Shown here: piece after piece, positions 6,098-6,595 of the stretch | Numbering within the stretch: position 1 is the first letter of the stretch | Layout: each line of letters starts with the position of its first letter | Source of the DNA: Planctomycetota bacterium | GTDB taxonomy: Bacteria; Planctomycetota; Planctomycetia; Pirellulales; Pirellulaceae | Length of the DNA: 6,595 bases | Direction: 5' to 3' | Assembly (NCBI GenBank): GCA_023417165.1 | Contig: JAEZGD010000006.1 | Span: forward strand, 1-6,595 | Notes under the pieces: generated by a model | Told to the model about the DNA's origin: nothing | Seen by the model: the letters and a program-made list of their open reading frames with translations, nothing else | Database searches by the model: none | Translations under genes and position numbers: made by a program

Positions 6098-6136
6098 ACC
6101 TCACAACTTACAACCCGCGAAAAGGGAAATTCCCGC

Positions 6137-6595
6137 GTGTCCTTCATTCAGCGTATTGTCGTCACCGGCGGTGCCGGTTTTTTGGGATCGCACCTTTGCG
6201 AACGCCTGGTCGAGGCAGGGCACGACGTGATCTGCGTCGACAACTTCTTCACCAGCCAGAAGACCAACGTCGCTCCGTTGCTGGGACGCCCCAATTTCGA
6301 GCTGTTGCGCCACGACATCACGCAACCCTTGTGGCTGGAATGCGACCAGATTTTTAATCTCGCCTGTCCGGCCGCGCCGGGGCATTATCAGTTCAATCCG
6401 GTCAAGACGATGAAGACCTCAGTGGTGGGGTCGATCAATATGCTGGGCATGGCCAAGCGCTGCCGGGCGACGATCTTGCAGGCCTCGACGAGCGAGGTCT
6501 ATGGCGACCCCGAGGTCCATCCACAGCCCGAGTCGTACCGCGGCAGCGTCAACCCGCTCGGCCCGCGCGCCTGCTACGACGAAGGCAAGCGCTGC
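6137..6595 (+). CDS. uxs: UDP-glucuronate decarboxylase (UDP-xylose synthase), N-terminal part
   Basis: The gene runs off the right edge; 153 residues are seen of a family length near 310-320. The enzyme converts UDP-glucuronate to UDP-xylose with bound NAD+, in the cytoplasm, supplying xylose for envelope polysaccharides. It is an extended short-chain dehydrogenase. TGGAGFLGSHL (10-20) is the dinucleotide loop, D35 of VDNFFTSQKTNV binds the NAD ribose, and ACPAAPGHYQFNPVKTMKT (76-94) is a family-typical stretch. The active site is T118/E120 of ASTSEVYGDP plus Y147 and K151 in LGPRACYDEGKR. That last motif and the spacing distinguish it from GalE and dTDP-glucose dehydratases. The start is the GTG at 6137, 9 bases after AAGGGA and 6 codons before the first strand, as is usual. 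No better ATG lies upstream. Confidence 0.93.
   Translation, partial: MSFIQRIVVTGGAGFLGSHLCERLVEAGHDVICVDNFFTSQKTNVAPLLGRPNFELLRHDITQPLWLECDQIFNLACPAAPGHYQFNPVKTMKTSVVGSINMLGMAKRCRATILQASTSEVYGDPEVHPQPESYRGSVNPLGPRACYDEGKRC

Noticed and set aside
6101..6385. 94-codon minus-strand frame over the decarboxylase start
   Set aside because: It is antisense to the decarboxylase, whose NAD-binding motif lies in the + frame, and it shows no family resemblance.

Overview
The window looks like chromosomal DNA from a planctomycete, probably of the Pirellulales type. This rests on lineage-typical gene content rather than on any marker gene. There is a planctomycete-type cytochrome c (PSCyt1) domain, a Tat-exported Gfo/Idh/MocA oxidoreductase of the kind these genomes carry in many copies, and a membrane protein with the planctomycete J-like N-terminal domain (DPYLEWLGI...HYQLLGL...NELAAARVCLLN). 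Base composition is GC-rich. I see no rRNA, tRNA, CRISPR array, insertion sequence, integrase or phage gene.

Layout. On the + strand at the left edge lies the 3' end of an alkaline-phosphatase-family gene (1-453). It overlaps by 4 bases a small exported monoheme cytochrome c gene (450-830). A strong hairpin with a T-tract on the minus strand (833-864) separates this pair from a convergent run of five minus-strand genes. In their order of transcription these are ppa (soluble inorganic pyrophosphatase, 5957-5403), a four-helix DUF1648/SdpI-like membrane protein (5291-4767), the Tat-exported oxidoreductase (4690-3224), the J-like membrane protein (3207-2155) and a membrane-anchored TPR protein (1826-885). 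Gaps between them are 111, 76, 16 and 328 bases. Only the oxidoreductase/J-like pair is spaced tightly enough to argue for coupled translation. The 328-base gap before the TPR gene probably makes it a separate unit. On the right edge, divergent from ppa, begins a UDP-glucuronate decarboxylase gene (6137 to beyond the window), preceded by a plausible promoter.

How the genes might work together. The left pair (a periplasmic phosphatase and an exported cytochrome) are probably co-transcribed, but no shared pathway is evident. Pyrophosphatase and UDP-xylose synthesis are both housekeeping or envelope-sugar functions, divergently arranged. The middle genes are envelope-associated: an exported oxidoreductase likely acting on sugar-like substrates, next to a membrane protein with a C-terminal beta-rich domain. 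No defence, mobile or biosynthetic cassette is visible. The most unusual items are the free-standing PSCyt1 cytochrome and the J-like/beta-sandwich membrane protein coupled to the oxidoreductase. I do not claim a new system.
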